The position numbers and the translations under genes are program-made. The notes under the pieces were generated by a model. That model was given only the letters and a program-made list of their open reading frames with translations. It did no database searches and was not told the origin of the DNA. Shown here piece by piece: positions 45,720 through 54,670 of a stretch of DNA of 64,000 nucleotides. Source of the DNA: Bog-473 sp963753115 (GTDB taxonomy: Bacteria > Actinomycetota > Acidimicrobiia > Acidimicrobiales > RAAP-2). Location of the stretch: NCBI GenBank assembly GCA_963753115.1, contig CAVWBB010000002.1:124001-188000 (forward strand), given 5' to 3'. Position 1 is the first letter of the stretch. Every line of letters starts with the position of its first letter.

Positions 45720-46283
45720 CTACGACTGGTCCTGGTCGAAGAAGCCGTCCTCCTCCGTCCCAGCTGCGTCGACGACGGGGGTGGTGTCCACGGTGGGTGC
45801 CGCCAGCCGCGCCCGGCCGGCCTGCACCGTGCGGGTGAGGCGGTCCAGGACGATCTCCATGCCGGCCAGCTTGGTGTCGACGAAGTCCTCGGCCTGGTGG
45901 CGCAGTGCCCGCGCCTCCTCGTTGGCATCGTCGAGGATGCGCTGGGCCACGGCGTTGGCCTGCCGCACGATCTCGGTGCGCTGGACCATGTGCTCGGCCT
46001 GCGCCCGCACGTCGTCCATCAGGGCCTCGGCATCGCGGTTGCGCTCCGCCATGAACTCGTCGCGTTCGCGCAGCAGCCACCGGGCCTGGCGGAGCTCGTC
46101 GGGCAGGCACTCGATGGCCGACTGCACCAGCGAGGTCACCTCCTCGCGGGACACCATCACCGAGGAGGACAGCGGCATCGACTTTGCCGAGGCCATCAGG
46201 TCGAGCAGCTGGTTCAGGATCGACTCGATCCCGACCTCTTCCACCGGCGGGTCCTCGTCCACATCGAGGAACTGGTCGCTCAT
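45720..46283 (-). CDS. sepIVA: SepIVA-like DivIVA-family cell-division protein
   Basis: A 187-residue coiled-coil protein with an N-terminal GIESILNQLLDLMASAKSMP segment and a long helix (TSLVQSAIECLPDELRQARWLLRERDEF, shown here in part). Position between DUF177 and coaD corresponds to the mycobacterial SepIVA locus, a divisome and polar-growth factor. The acidic start and disordered tail are typical. Stop is 14 bp before the DUF177 gene. Confidence 0.82.
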   Translation of the reverse strand: MSDQFLDVDEDPPVEEVGIESILNQLLDLMASAKSMPLSSSVMVSREEVTSLVQSAIECLPDELRQARWLLRERDEFMAERNRDAEALMDDVRAQAEHMVQRTEIVRQANAVAQRILDDANEEARALRHQAEDFVDTKLAGMEIVLDRLTRTVQAGRARLAAPTVDTTPVVDAAGTEEDGFFDQDQS

Positions 46284-46792
46284 CCGTCCTCACCCCCCTT
46301 CGCGTCCAGGCCGCGTTCGATGTACTTCTCCTGCAGCGCCTCAGCCACCGGCTTCGGGACGAAGGCCGACACGTCGCCGCCGAAGCGCCACACCTCGCGC
46401 ACGAGCTTGGAGGCGACGAAGGACCACTCCGGGCTGGTCGGGATGAAGATCGTCTCGACCCCGGAGAGGTGGTTGTTCATCTGTGCCATCTGCATTTCGG
46501 CCTCGAAGTCCGACACCGCCCGCAGGCCGCGCACGATCGCCGACGCGCCGACGTCGCGAGCGACGTAGACCAGGAGGGTCGAGACCGACACGATGCGCAC
46601 GCTCGGCAGGTGGGCCATCGTCTCCTCCAGCATCGCCTGGCGCTCCTGGAGGTCGAACAGCGCCATGCTCTTCTGGGGATTGCGCAACGCGGCGACGACC
46701 ACTTCGTCGAAGAGCCGGGTGGCCCGCTCGACGATCTCGAGGTGCCCGTTGTGGAAGGGGTCGAAGGATCCCGGGAAAAGACCGACTTTCAC
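46280..46792 (-). CDS. coaD: Phosphopantetheine adenylyltransferase (CoaD)
   Basis: A 170-residue nucleotidyltransferase, the penultimate step of CoA synthesis. GLFPGSFDPFHNGHLEIV contains the ATP-binding GxFDPxHxGH motif, and IVRGLRAVSDFEAEMQMA is the second diagnostic block. Stop overlaps the sepIVA start and its start overlaps the rsmD stop by 4 bp. Confidence 0.97.
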   Translation of the reverse strand: MKVGLFPGSFDPFHNGHLEIVERATRLFDEVVVAALRNPQKSMALFDLQERQAMLEETMAHLPSVRIVSVSTLLVYVARDVGASAIVRGLRAVSDFEAEMQMAQMNNHLSGVETIFIPTSPEWSFVASKLVREVWRFGGDVSAFVPKPVAEALQEKYIERGLDAKGGEDG

Positions 46793-47334
46793 GAGTCGTC
46801 ACCACTGCGATGAGCCACGGTGACGAGCGTACCGCCGTACCGCCTCTCCCTCGCGACCACCCAGGCCTCGGGAAGCGCGATCGGGGCCGCCGATTCCATG
46901 ACGACGGCATCGGCGCGCAGCACACGCAGAAGCGCAGGCCAGTCGTCGAAGTTGTACGGGGGGTCGCACAGGGCGAGGTCGAATGCGCCGGCGGCGGCCG
47001 ACTCGAGCCACCCCGGCAGCGCGGCCCGGACGATCGTGACCGGCTCCTCCCCGAGCCCGACGGCGTCCAGGTTGCGGCGGACGGCGGCCAACGCGTCCGG
47101 ATCCAGGTCGACGAAGGTGGACGACGCCGCCCCCCGGGACAAGGCCTCGACCCCCAACGCGCCGCTGCCGCAGAACAGATCGACCACCGTGAGCCCTTCG
47201 ACGCCGCCCTGCGAGCCGAGGATGTCGAAGATCGCCTCGCGGACCCGGTCCGACGTCGGGCGGACCGTCGGCGGCAGCTTGGCGGCCAGCCGGCGGCCGC
47301 GGCTCCGGCCTCCGATGACCCGCATCGCGTCCAC
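46789..47334 (-). CDS. rsmD: 16S rRNA (guanine-966-N2)-methyltransferase RsmD
   Basis: A 181-residue Rossmann methyltransferase. SAM-site VVDLFCGSGALGVEALSRGA and catalytic LCDPPYNFDDW are intact, with VIGGRSRGRRL at the N-terminus. An internal ATG at 47325 is an alternative start. Typical neighbour of coaD. Confidence 0.95.
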   Translation of the reverse strand: MDAMRVIGGRSRGRRLAAKLPPTVRPTSDRVREAIFDILGSQGGVEGLTVVDLFCGSGALGVEALSRGAASSTFVDLDPDALAAVRRNLDAVGLGEEPVTIVRAALPGWLESAAAGAFDLALCDPPYNFDDWPALLRVLRADAVVMESAAPIALPEAWVVARERRYGGTLVTVAHRSGDDS

Positions 47335-47395
47335 CCTATGGCGGCACGGGCCGAGCGGGGCTCCGGACCGGTTGTGCCGCGCAACGTGTGCCGGC

Positions 47396-49588
47396 TCAGC
47401 TCTTGAACAGGTATTCCCCTTCGTCCTCGCTCAACAGCAGCTTGACCTCGTCGGCCAGGTCGGCGTGCGCACGCAGCTGCGGGTCCTCGCCGACCACGGC
47501 CTCGGCCACGCGGCGCGCCTCGGCCAGCAGCGCCATGTCGCCGGGATCGGTGAGTGACGCCAGACGCAGGTCGCTCTGCCCCTTCTGCCGGGCGCCGAGG
47601 AGCGTGCCCTCGCCGCGCACCCGCAGGTCCGCCTCGGCCAGGGCGAAGCCGTCGGTCGACCCGGCCACCGCGGTCAGCCGTTCGTTCCCCTCCTCGCCAC
47701 CGAGCAGGTAGCACCAGCTGGCGGTCCCGCCGCGGCCGACTCGGCCCCGGAGCTGGTGCAGCTGCGCGATCCCGAAGCGGTCGGCGCTCTCGACCACCAT
47801 GACGGTGGCCTCGGGCACGTCGACGCCGACCTCAATGACCGTGGTGGCGACGAGCACATCGAGCGCACCCGTGCGGAACCGGTCCATCACCTCCTCGCGG
47901 GCGGCAGGCGCCATCTGCCCGTGCAGGAGCCCGACCCGCAACCCCGCCAGCTCGCCCGCCTCCAACCGCTCGAACTCCTCGGTGGCCGACTTGGCCTCGA
48001 CCCGTGGTGAGTCGCTGACCAGCGGGCACACCACGAAGGCCCGGTGGCCCGCCTCCACCTCCTGGCGCACCCGGTCCCAGGCGCGCTGCGCTGCGCCGTC
48101 ACCTTGGGCGTCGCCTTGGCTCTCGCCGTCGCCGGCGCCGGCGCCGGGTATCCATTCGGTGGTGACCGGTTGGCGGCCGGGAGGGAGCTCGTCGAGGGTG
48201 GTCAGGTCGAGGTCGCCGAAGATCACCATGGCGGCCGTGCGCGGGATGGGCGTCGCCGTCATCACCAGCAAATCGGGGTCACCGTCGGTGCCTTTGGCGC
48301 GCAGCGTCGCACGCTGTTCCACGCCGAAGCGGTGCTGCTCGTCGATCACCACCGCACCGAGCGACCCGAACGCCACCTCCTCGGTCAACAGCGCATGGGT
48401 CCCGACCACGATCCCCACCGCGCCCGAGGCCAGCCCGTCGAGCACCGCCGCACGCGCCTTGCCCTTCACCCGGCTCGTCAGGAGCTCCACCCGCACCTCG
48501 CCGCCCGCCATGCCACCAGCGCCCTCCAGGTCGCCGAGGAGGGCGCGCACGGCCGAGAAGTGCTGCTCGGCCAGGACCTCGGTGGGGACCATCAAGGCGC
48601 CCTGGTGCCCGCTCTGCACAGCCGCCAGCAACGCGGCCAGCGCCACGACCGTCTTGCCGGAGCCGACGTCGCCTTGCAAGAGGCGGTGCATCGGAAAGGG
48701 GCCAGCCATGTCGGCGACGATGACGGCCAGCGCCCGGCGCTGCGCCTTGGTCAGCTCGTAGGGCAGCGCGGCCAGGAACCGCGCCACCAGCGTGTCTCCC
48801 ACCGACCCCGTGACCTCCCGCGGCGACACGTCGTGGTGCAGGGCGCGCGCGTTGACCTCGAAGGCGCGCCGCCGCAGCACGAGCGCGAGCTGCAGGCGGA
48901 ACAGCTCGTCGAAGACCAATCGGCGGCGGGCCGGCTCGACCACACTCAGCGACTCCGGCGCGTGGATGGCCCCGAAGGCCTCGGTCCGCTCCCACAGGTC
49001 GATATCGGACCGCCACTCGGCCGGGAGCGGATCGGCGAACTCGCCGGCCCGGGTCAGCGCCTCCGCCACGAACTCGCCGATCTCCCACGACGTCAGGCCC
49101 GCCTTGGCCGAGGCCGGGTAGACGGGCAGGATCCGGAGCGTCCGCCGCCCCGGCGTGACCCCGGCCACCACGTCGACCACGGGATTGGCCATCTGGCGGG
49201 TGCCCCGGTAGTCGGTCACCTTGCCGAAGAAGATCGCCTCGGTCCCCGCCTCGAGCTGCTTGGCCCGCCAGGGCTGGTTGAAGAAGACGATCTTGAGGCG
49301 TCCGGTGTCGTCGCGCACCACCACGTCGACGACGGCGCGCCCGGTGCGCGCCCGGCGGGCGTGCGCCGACTGGACCGAGGCCAGCACGGCCGCCTCGTCC
49401 CCGACCTGGAGCCCCGAGACGTCGGCCTGGCGCGTGCGGTCGATGTAACGCCGCGGATAGGTCGTCACGAGGTCGAGGACGGTCTCGATCCCGAGGTCGG
49501 CCAGCCGGCCGGCCTTGCGCTCCGACACCGACTCGAGCACCGACACCGGCCGCAGGCTCAGGTCGCTGAGTGTCCGGCCGCTACTCAA
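47396..49588 (-). CDS. recG: ATP-dependent DNA helicase RecG
   Basis: A 730-residue RecG that regresses stalled forks and resolves branched DNA. N-terminal wedge/OB region (about 60-160), Walker A RLLQGDVGSGKTVVAL, DEQH box VVIDEQHRFGVEQR, motif III MTATPIPRT, and motif VI QLRGRVGRGG are all seen. A Gly/Asp-rich insertion (GAGAGDGESQGDAQGDGAAQ) breaks the C-terminal helicase lobe linker. TTG 49588 overlaps the previous stop; a GTG further in is possible. Confidence 0.95.
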   Translation of the reverse strand: MSSGRTLSDLSLRPVSVLESVSERKAGRLADLGIETVLDLVTTYPRRYIDRTRQADVSGLQVGDEAAVLASVQSAHARRARTGRAVVDVVVRDDTGRLKIVFFNQPWRAKQLEAGTEAIFFGKVTDYRGTRQMANPVVDVVAGVTPGRRTLRILPVYPASAKAGLTSWEIGEFVAEALTRAGEFADPLPAEWRSDIDLWERTEAFGAIHAPESLSVVEPARRRLVFDELFRLQLALVLRRRAFEVNARALHHDVSPREVTGSVGDTLVARFLAALPYELTKAQRRALAVIVADMAGPFPMHRLLQGDVGSGKTVVALAALLAAVQSGHQGALMVPTEVLAEQHFSAVRALLGDLEGAGGMAGGEVRVELLTSRVKGKARAAVLDGLASGAVGIVVGTHALLTEEVAFGSLGAVVIDEQHRFGVEQRATLRAKGTDGDPDLLVMTATPIPRTAAMVIFGDLDLTTLDELPPGRQPVTTEWIPGAGAGDGESQGDAQGDGAAQRAWDRVRQEVEAGHRAFVVCPLVSDSPRVEAKSATEEFERLEAGELAGLRVGLLHGQMAPAAREEVMDRFRTGALDVLVATTVIEVGVDVPEATVMVVESADRFGIAQLHQLRGRVGRGGTASWCYLLGGEEGNERLTAVAGSTDGFALAEADLRVRGEGTLLGARQKGQSDLRLASLTDPGDMALLAEARRVAEAVVGEDPQLRAHADLADEVKLLLSEDEGEYLFKS

Positions 49589-51254
49589 TCCCCAACAGGT
49601 ACGGGTAGAGAGGTTGGCCGCCCTGATGCACCTCGAGCGCGACGTCCGGGTGTTCCTCGGAGAGCCATTCCTCGATCCGCCGCGTGTCCGCCACGCGCGC
49701 CCCATCGCCCTCGATGAGGGTGACCAGCTCGTGCGTGGGCTGCAGCAGGCGGCTCAACAGGAGGCGGGTGCACACGACGATGTTGTCGGAGACCGCCACG
49801 ACGCCGTCCCGCGAGACCCCGATGAAGTCGCCCTCGTGGACCTCCCCGGCGTCGGTCACGGTGTCCCGCACGGCGCGGGTGACCTCGGCGGGTACGACGC
49901 GGGCGGCCGACTCGGACATCGAAGCGACGTTGGCCTCGGCCCCGGCTGCCGGGTCGTAGGCCAAGAGAGCGGCGAACCCTTCGACGATGGAGCCGGTCGC
50001 CACCACGCGGACCGTCTTGTCGCACAACGCATCGACCTGGTCGGCGACCGGCCGGATGTTCTTGTTGTTGGGCAGGATGACCACCTCGGCGGACCCCACC
50101 GACTCGACGGCCTTGACCAGGTCGGCCGTGGCCGGGTTCATGGTCTGGCCCCCGACGACCAGGTGGTGGACGCCGAGCGAGCGGAAGATGCGCCCGATGC
50201 CGTCGCCCGAGACGACCGCCACCACGCTCGTCGTCGGTGGCGGTCCCGTGCCCTCGATGCTCGGGCCGGCCCCGGGCGCGCCGACGCTCTCGCGCACCCA
50301 GCGCTCCTCCTCCACCTGCTCGTCGAGGTCGGTCACCCGGATCCGATGCGGCCGCCCGGCGTCCACGCCGGCCTCGATGGCGGCCCCGATGTCGTCCGTA
50401 TGGATGTGGCAGTTCCACAGGCCGTCGCCCCCGACCACCACGATGGAGTCGCCGATGCCCGCCCACACCTCCTTGAACGCCTCGATCGAGTCGTCGGGCG
50501 CGCTGAGGAAGTACATGACCTCGAAGCGCAGGTCGCCGACGGCGTGCTCCTCGGCCCCCGCTCCGTCGGCCATCGCCGCCGTCCCGTTGAGGGCACTGAG
50601 GTCCGGGGCATCGACGCCGGACGGCTCCGGCAGGGGACGGCCGTCGAGCACGAGGAGGAACGCATCGAGCAGGAGCAGGTACCCCGTTCCGCCGGCGTCG
50701 ACCACCCCGGCCTGGGCCAGGACGGGCAGCATCTCGGGGGTGCGGGCCAGGGCGTCGGCCGCCTCGCTGCGGGCACTCACCACCACGCCCACCAGGCCCG
50801 AGCCGTTGGCCGCACCGACCGCGGCGGCGGAGGCCACCGTCAAGATGGTGCCCTCGACCGGGCGCACCACGGCCCGCCGGGCGAGGTCGGCGGCGTGGGC
50901 GATGGCACCGACGAGCGTGTCGGGGTCGACGGTGTCGCTCCCCGCCCCGGCCATGCGCTCGCTCATCCCCCGCAGCAGCTGGGAGAGGATCACGCCCGAG
51001 TTCCCCCGGGCTCCCATGAGCGAACCGTGCCCGATGGCCTTGCACACCTCGGGCAGGCCGGCCCCGGCCTCCATGCCGTCCAGCTCGCTGACCACGGCTT
51101 CGAGGGTCAACGCCATGTTGGTGCCGGTGTCCCCGTCGGGCACCGGATAGACGTTGAGGCGGTTGATGTCACCCTGGTGCAGCCTGAGAGCGTCCCGGTA
51201 CCCCTCCATCACAGCGCGCAGTTCGTCGGCGCCCAGCGTCGACGGGGAGGTCAT
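49581..51254 (-). CDS. DAK2-domain protein, YloV/FakA-like
   Basis: A 557-residue protein. The DAK2 (dihydroxyacetone kinase-like ATP-binding) domain holds NVYPVPDGDTGTNMALTL and GSLMGARGNSGVILSQLLRG. The later DegV-associated-like part has HIHTDDIGAAIEAG and VILPNNKNI. FakA phosphorylates fatty acids bound by FakB; no fakB is nearby, so this role is inference. Start ATG 51254; divergent from rpmB. Confidence 0.88.
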   Translation of the reverse strand: MTSPSTLGADELRAVMEGYRDALRLHQGDINRLNVYPVPDGDTGTNMALTLEAVVSELDGMEAGAGLPEVCKAIGHGSLMGARGNSGVILSQLLRGMSERMAGAGSDTVDPDTLVGAIAHAADLARRAVVRPVEGTILTVASAAAVGAANGSGLVGVVVSARSEAADALARTPEMLPVLAQAGVVDAGGTGYLLLLDAFLLVLDGRPLPEPSGVDAPDLSALNGTAAMADGAGAEEHAVGDLRFEVMYFLSAPDDSIEAFKEVWAGIGDSIVVVGGDGLWNCHIHTDDIGAAIEAGVDAGRPHRIRVTDLDEQVEEERWVRESVGAPGAGPSIEGTGPPPTTSVVAVVSGDGIGRIFRSLGVHHLVVGGQTMNPATADLVKAVESVGSAEVVILPNNKNIRPVADQVDALCDKTVRVVATGSIVEGFAALLAYDPAAGAEANVASMSESAARVVPAEVTRAVRDTVTDAGEVHEGDFIGVSRDGVVAVSDNIVVCTRLLLSRLLQPTHELVTLIEGDGARVADTRRIEEWLSEEHPDVALEVHQGGQPLYPYLLGIE

Positions 51255-51335
51255 GGCAGGGGATGCTAACCTTTGAGCCGTTCGTGAAGGCCTGCGTGGT
51301 CCGTCGACCGCGGCCTCCCCCAGGAAGGTTCTCCC

Positions 51336-51554
51336 ATGGCAGCAGTGTGCGATATCTGTGGCAAGAAGCCCTCGTTCGGCATGAACGTGAGCCACTCCCA
51401 CCGTCGCACCAAGCGGCGTTGGAACCCCAACATTCAGCGGGTCCGCGCCCTGGTCGACGGCGCCCCCAAGCGTCTGCACGTCTGCACCTCGTGCATCCGG
51501 GCCGGCAAGGTGACCAAGCCGCTGCGCCGGGCGCCCGAGCCCAGCGCGAACTGA
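51336..51554 (+). CDS. rpmB: 50S ribosomal protein L28
   Basis: A 72-residue L28: MAAVCDICGKKPSFGMNVSH and LHVCTSCIRAGKVTK. Two Cys pairs (CDIC and CTSC) indicate the zinc-binding form. It is divergent from the DAK2 gene, a common pairing in bacteria. Confidence 0.96.
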   Translation: MAAVCDICGKKPSFGMNVSHSHRRTKRRWNPNIQRVRALVDGAPKRLHVCTSCIRAGKVTKPLRRAPEPSAN

Positions 51555-51631
51555 CGCCCGCCACCTGAGCGGCCCAGGGCGAGCCGCCTCAGCGGCCCAG
51601 GGCGAGGTGACCGACCTGCAGCGTCGTCTTC

Positions 51632-52606
51632 CTAGCCGACTGTGTGCTGCCACCCCAGCCGTTCGAGCGGGTGCCCTCCGAGCGTCCGCGTCGAGCTCTC
51701 CGCAGTGATGACGCCCAGAGGGACTGGGGCTCTGAGCCCGGCGGCGCCGAAAGCACTCGCCATCTCCTCGAGGCCGACGTCGTCCACGGCGATCACCAAC
51801 TCGTAGTCCTCTCCGCCCCCCAACGCCTCCTCCCTGGTGGCGCCGGTCGCAATCGGGACAGAGGTCAACTCGAACCCGACACCTGATGCATCGGCGAGGC
51901 GATGCAGGTCGAGCGCCAGTCCGTCGGACACGTCGATCATGGCGTGGGCGCCGGCGGCCCGGCCCAGCTGGCCTTCCCTGACGCGAGCCACGGGCCGCCG
52001 ATACGCCTCAGGCAGATCGCCCTTGTCGGCCGCCGCGCTCCCTCGTGCCCGGAGCTCCCGCAGGCCCGCCGCCGAGGCACCACAGGGGCCCGTCAGGACG
52101 ACCACGTCCCCGGGTCGGGCGCCGGCCCGCGACACCGGTGGGCGCCCACCGGGTTCGACCGTCCCCAGCACGGTCACCGCGACGGTCAGCTGTCCCGCCT
52201 CCGACACGTCGCCTCCGACGACCTGGCACCCGCTGGCGGCCGAGGCCTCGGCCACGCCGGCCATGACCCCGAGCGCCAGCTCACCGTGACCGGAGCCACC
52301 GGGCACGCAGAGGGCCACCAGGGCCCCGATGGGAGCGGCACCCACCGCGGCCAGGTCGCTCAGCGCTCCCATGAGGGCCTTCCAGCCCACGTCAGCTGGG
52401 CTGCAGATCGACAGGTCGACATGGACCCCCTCGACCACGCTGTCCACCGACACCACCAACGGGCCCCCGCCCGGAAGGCTCACCACGGCGGCATCGTCGC
52501 GCAGGCCGAACGCCTCGATTCCGTTTCCCAACATCGACCGGATACTCTCTAAGACCTCGTCTTCTAAGACGGGGTGTCTCGTGTGCCGAGGTTTGGGGGA
52601 TCCCAC
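51632..52606 (-). CDS. thiL: Thiamine-monophosphate kinase
   Basis: A 324-residue PurM-like enzyme making thiamine diphosphate. The metal/ATP segment GLRDDAAVVSLPGG, VDSVVEGVHVDLS and GGDVSEAGQLTVAVTVLG match the family, with MIDVSDGLALDLHRLA and GGGEDYELVIA later. The GTG start at 52606 gives a ~20-residue lead; an internal start is possible. Divergent from pckG with only about 60 bp between. Confidence 0.93.
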   Translation of the reverse strand: MGSPKPRHTRHPVLEDEVLESIRSMLGNGIEAFGLRDDAAVVSLPGGGPLVVSVDSVVEGVHVDLSICSPADVGWKALMGALSDLAAVGAAPIGALVALCVPGGSGHGELALGVMAGVAEASAASGCQVVGGDVSEAGQLTVAVTVLGTVEPGGRPPVSRAGARPGDVVVLTGPCGASAAGLRELRARGSAAADKGDLPEAYRRPVARVREGQLGRAAGAHAMIDVSDGLALDLHRLADASGVGFELTSVPIATGATREEALGGGEDYELVIAVDDVGLEEMASAFGAAGLRAPVPLGVITAESSTRTLGGHPLERLGWQHTVG

Positions 52607-52668
52607 GTGACATGCCTAGCATTGGACCCCACCGAAACCGGCCGGACGAAGGAGTAGATCCCCCCGAC

Positions 52669-54459
52669 ATGGTGCCTACAAAGAACGCGAAACTCCTTGC
52701 CTGGGTCGAAGAGGTCGCCGCCCTCACGACGCCCGAGCGAATTGAGTGGTGCGACGGTTCCGCCGACGAATACGACCGCCTCTGTCAGGAGCTCGTCGAC
52801 GCCGGTACGTTCACACGGCTGTCGGACGCCAAGCGCCCCAACAGCTACTGGTCGCACTCGGACCCGGGTGATGTCGCCCGCGTCGAGGACCGCACCTTCA
52901 TCTGCTCCGCCAAGGAGATCGACGCCGGCCCGACCAACAACTGGTGCGAGCCCGACGAGATGCGCCAGACCCTTGACGGCCTCTTCAAGGGCTGCATGAA
53001 GGGTCGCACCATGTACGTGGTCCCCTTCTCCATGGGCCCGCTCGGTTCGGACATCGCGCACATCGGCGTGCAGCTGACCGACTCGGCCTACGTGGCCGTC
53101 TCCATGCGCATCATGACCCGCATGGGCGCCGGTGCCCTCGAGGTGCTCGGTGACGGTGACTTCGTCCCCTGCCTCCACTCGGTCGGCGACCCGCTCGAGC
53201 CCGGTGAGCAGGACGTGCCGTGGCCCTGCAACGCCGACAACAAGTACATCGTCCACTTTCCCGAGACGCGCGAAATCGTCTCCTTCGGCTCGGGCTACGG
53301 CGGGAACGCGCTTCTCGGGAAGAAGTGCTTCGCCCTGCGCATCGCCTCGGTCATGGCCCGCGATGCCGGATGGATGGCCGAGCACATGCTCATCCTCAAG
53401 CTCACTTCCCCCGAAGGCGACACCCGCTATGTCACCGGTGCCTTCCCTTCGGCCTGCGGCAAGACGAACCTCGCCATGCTGATCCCCTCGATCGAGGGAT
53501 GGAAGGTCGAGACGGTCGGCGACGACATCTGTTGGATGAAGTTCGGTGCCGACGGCCGCCTCTACGCCATCAACCCCGAGTCCGGGTTCTTCGGCGTGGC
53601 GCCGGGGACCAATACGCACACCAACCCCAACGCCATCCTCACGCTGGACGGCAACTGCATCTTCACCAACACGGCCCTGACCGACGACGGTGACATCTGG
53701 TGGGAGGGCATGACCGAGGAGCCTCCGGCGCACCTCACCGACTGGAAGGGCAACGACTGGACCCCTGAGGCGGGCACGCCCGCCGCGCACCCCAACGCCC
53801 GCTTCACGGCGCCGGCCAGCCAGGACCCGGCGATTGCCCCAGAGTGGGAGGACCCGGTCGGCGTGCCGATCAGTGCCATCCTCTTCGGCGGCCGCCGCGC
53901 CTCGGTCGTCCCGCTCGTGTTCCAGTCGCACGACTGGGAACACGGGGTGTTCCTGGGCTCGATCATGGCGTCGGAGACGACCGCCGCCCAGGCTGGCGCC
54001 GTCGGCAACCTGCGCCGCGACCCCTTCGCCATGCTGCCGTTCTGCGGCTACAACATGGCTGACTACTTCGCCCATTGGCTGGAGATCGGTGCGAACGCAC
54101 CCGACCGTGACGCCCTGCCGAAGATCTTCTACGTCAACTGGTTCCGCAAGGACGCGGACGGCAAGTTCCTCTGGCCCGGCTACGGCGAGAACTCGCGCGT
54201 GCTCGAGTGGATCTTCAACCGGGTCCTGGACAAGGCGCCGGCCGTCGAGACGCCGATCGGCTCGGTGCCCACGCCCGAGGCCATCGACACCACGGGTCTC
54301 GACGTGACGCGGGAGCAGATGGAAGAGCTCCTCCGGGTCGACGTCGAAGGCTGGCGGGCAGAGGTGCCCCTCATTCAGGAGTACTACGCCAAATTCGGCG
54401 ATCGGCTCCCCAAGGCGTTGGCGGACCAGGCTGAGACGCTGGGGGCTCGCCTGGGCTGA
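52669..54459 (+). CDS. pckG: Phosphoenolpyruvate carboxykinase (GTP)
   Basis: A 596-residue GTP-type PEPCK converting oxaloacetate to PEP for gluconeogenesis. P-loop FPSACGKTNLAML, CSAKEIDAGPTNNW, GSGYGGNALLGKKC and FGGRRASVVPLV are diagnostic. I prefer ATG 52669, where similarity to the family begins, over the ATG at 52612; AAGGAG lies 14 bases before it. Confidence 0.96.
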   Translation: MVPTKNAKLLAWVEEVAALTTPERIEWCDGSADEYDRLCQELVDAGTFTRLSDAKRPNSYWSHSDPGDVARVEDRTFICSAKEIDAGPTNNWCEPDEMRQTLDGLFKGCMKGRTMYVVPFSMGPLGSDIAHIGVQLTDSAYVAVSMRIMTRMGAGALEVLGDGDFVPCLHSVGDPLEPGEQDVPWPCNADNKYIVHFPETREIVSFGSGYGGNALLGKKCFALRIASVMARDAGWMAEHMLILKLTSPEGDTRYVTGAFPSACGKTNLAMLIPSIEGWKVETVGDDICWMKFGADGRLYAINPESGFFGVAPGTNTHTNPNAILTLDGNCIFTNTALTDDGDIWWEGMTEEPPAHLTDWKGNDWTPEAGTPAAHPNARFTAPASQDPAIAPEWEDPVGVPISAILFGGRRASVVPLVFQSHDWEHGVFLGSIMASETTAAQAGAVGNLRRDPFAMLPFCGYNMADYFAHWLEIGANAPDRDALPKIFYVNWFRKDADGKFLWPGYGENSRVLEWIFNRVLDKAPAVETPIGSVPTPEAIDTTGLDVTREQMEELLRVDVEGWRAEVPLIQEYYAKFGDRLPKALADQAETLGARLG

Positions 54460-54573
54460 GGCGCACTGCCTCTCTGCGGCCCCCTGACCGCTGTTCGGGC
54501 CCCTGCTGACCGCCGAGTCCGGCCGCTGACCGCCCGCTGTCTCGGGCCCCTCAGCGTCGGGGTGAGTCCTGAA

Positions 54574-54600
54574 GACTCTCAACACGCTCGTTTATAGTTG
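54574..54600 (+). repeat. 27-bp conserved intergenic motif, copy 2
   Basis: Partner of the copy at 34025-34051, identical at 24 of 27 positions. It lies in the 211-bp convergent gap between pckG and the MFS gene, so a shared promoter role for both copies is unlikely. The gap also has several CTGACCGC repeats at about 54485-54535. Confidence 0.7.
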
Positions 54601-54670
54601 CGCACGACATTCCCGCTTCAGGCGTTCCGGTCATCACTTGACAGGGCGCGCCACAGGGAAAGCGTCGCGC

